A stretch of 64,000 nt of DNA, taken from NCBI RefSeq assembly GCF_003590875.1, contig NZ_QYUN01000002.1, forward strand, positions 992,001 through 1,056,000. The letters run 5' to 3'. The stretch is from Noviherbaspirillum cavernae. GTDB taxonomy: Bacteria; Pseudomonadota; Gammaproteobacteria; Burkholderiales; Burkholderiaceae_D. A program made the position numbers and the translations under genes. The notes under the pieces are model-generated. The model had not been told where the DNA came from, made no database searches, and was given only the letters and a program-made list of their open reading frames with translations. Shown here in pieces: positions 63,448-64,000 of this stretch (positions are counted from its first letter, which is position 1; each line of letters starts with the position of its first letter).

Positions 63448-64000
63448 ATGGACAAATTGCAGGCGATGGAAATCTTCGTGAAGGTGGTTGATGCAGGCGG
63501 TTTCACGCGCGCGGCGGACAGTATGCAGCTGCCGAAGGCAACGGTGTCGACGCTGATACGCAATCTGGAAGCAGGGCTGTCCGTCAAGTTGTTGAACCGG
63601 ACGACGCGCCAGATCAGCCTGACCGCTGATGGCGCGGCCTACTATGAACGCTGCCTGAGAATCCTGGCGGATGTGCGCGATGCGGAAGAGTCACTATCAA
63701 AGACGCATGCCAGCCCGAGCGGGCGCTTGCGGGTCGATGTGCCGACCGGACTCGGGCGGCCGCTGATCATTCCGGCGCTGCCGGCATTCTTCGAGCGCTA
63801 TCCGGAGATCGACATGGAGCTCGGTTGCAGCGACCGCCCGGTTGACCTGATCGAGGAGGGCGTCGATTGCGCCGTGCGCGTGGGCTCGCTGCCGGATTCG
63901 ACGCTGATCGCGCGCCGTATCGGCACCGTGCATTCGGTCATCTGCGCCGCGCCATCCTACACGGCGCGCCACGGGCGACCGCAGCATCCGCAGGACCTGA
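63448..64000 (+). CDS. ceoR: LysR-family transcriptional regulator (CeoR/BpeT-like), partial
   Basis: The first 184 codons are in the window. The N-terminal winged helix reads MEIFVKVVDAGGFTRAADSM, then QLPKATVSTLIRNLEAGLSV, RTTRQISLTADGAAYYERCL. The effector domain begins at about residue 90 (GRLRVDVPTGLGRPLIIPALPAF). It is divergent from llpE-ceoA-ceoB-opcM, as in CeoR and BpeT loci, so it likely controls the RND operon; effector unknown. The gene continues past 64000. Confidence 0.88.
   Translation, partial: MDKLQAMEIFVKVVDAGGFTRAADSMQLPKATVSTLIRNLEAGLSVKLLNRTTRQISLTADGAAYYERCLRILADVRDAEESLSKTHASPSGRLRVDVPTGLGRPLIIPALPAFFERYPEIDMELGCSDRPVDLIEEGVDCAVRVGSLPDSTLIARRIGTVHSVICAAPSYTARHGRPQHPQDL

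Noticed and set aside
1..64000. CRISPR arrays, tRNA, rRNA or prophage genes
   Set aside because: Looked for spaced direct repeats, tRNA-like cloverleaf ends and phage structural genes; none seen.

Overview
The window looks like a piece of chromosome from a G+C-rich betaproteobacterium, most likely Burkholderiales and probably Oxalobacteraceae or a close relative. This is an inference from gene content: a DUF1841 gene beside nth-rsxB, czcICBA order, an intracellular PHB depolymerase with a cysteine nucleophile, and a ceoR-llpE-ceoAB-opcM-like efflux locus known from Burkholderia. I saw no rRNA, tRNA, CRISPR array, intact transposase or prophage gene.

Left part (1-11.4 kb): the end of a cusCBA-cusF copper/silver efflux operon, with a CusF domain fused to CusB and a separate CusF whose tryptophan ligand position is Met. 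Next comes a MocR-type regulator divergent from a run of NIPSNAP, two LysE exporters, an EamA exporter, RidA and a PLP aminotransferase, which looks like amino-compound export and detoxification.

Middle (11.4-28.3 kb): an unknown gene pair (one DUF6745), parE-lytic transglycosylase-parC, a PAS-GGDEF cyclase, a truncated universal stress protein, a protein with one or two pseudo-receivers, a MoxR-GNAT-VWA cluster, two small cytochromes c, and DUF1841-nth-rsxB.

28-38 kb: a nine-gene minus-strand catabolic operon for an unidentified sugar or polyol. It holds an AGPS-like FAD oxidase, a small four-cysteine Fe-S protein, an FGGY kinase, a four-gene ABC importer, an SDR and a glycerol-dehydrogenase-like enzyme. 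A LacI-family gene sits at its far end. A good promoter (TTGACA, 17 bp, CAGAAT) with a LacI-type operator just after the -10 lies in front of the first gene.

38-41.5 kb: a low-G+C NHL-repeat lipoprotein gene lies between diverged inverted repeats (19 of 20 end bases match) beside a broken XRE regulator gene. This looks like a non-autonomous mobile cassette. 41.7-48.8 kb is a czcICBA-type divalent-cation efflux operon plus a His-rich periplasmic protein. 49-50.2 kb is phaZ, followed by a 51-bp perfect palindrome.

Right part (50.7-64 kb): a tight operon of DUF2946, TonB-dependent receptor, Asp-box propeller with a CECC motif, thioredoxin-like protein and ABM protein, proposed to be metal (perhaps copper) acquisition. 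Then a multidrug RND operon (opcM, ceoB, ceoA, llpE) divergent from a LysR gene that runs off the window. Its adaptor gene has its own SoxR-like promoter with a 19-bp spacer and an 18-codon leader ORF, and LlpE lacks its catalytic serine. The window thus holds three RND pumps of different classes (CusA, CzcA, CeoB/MexF types).
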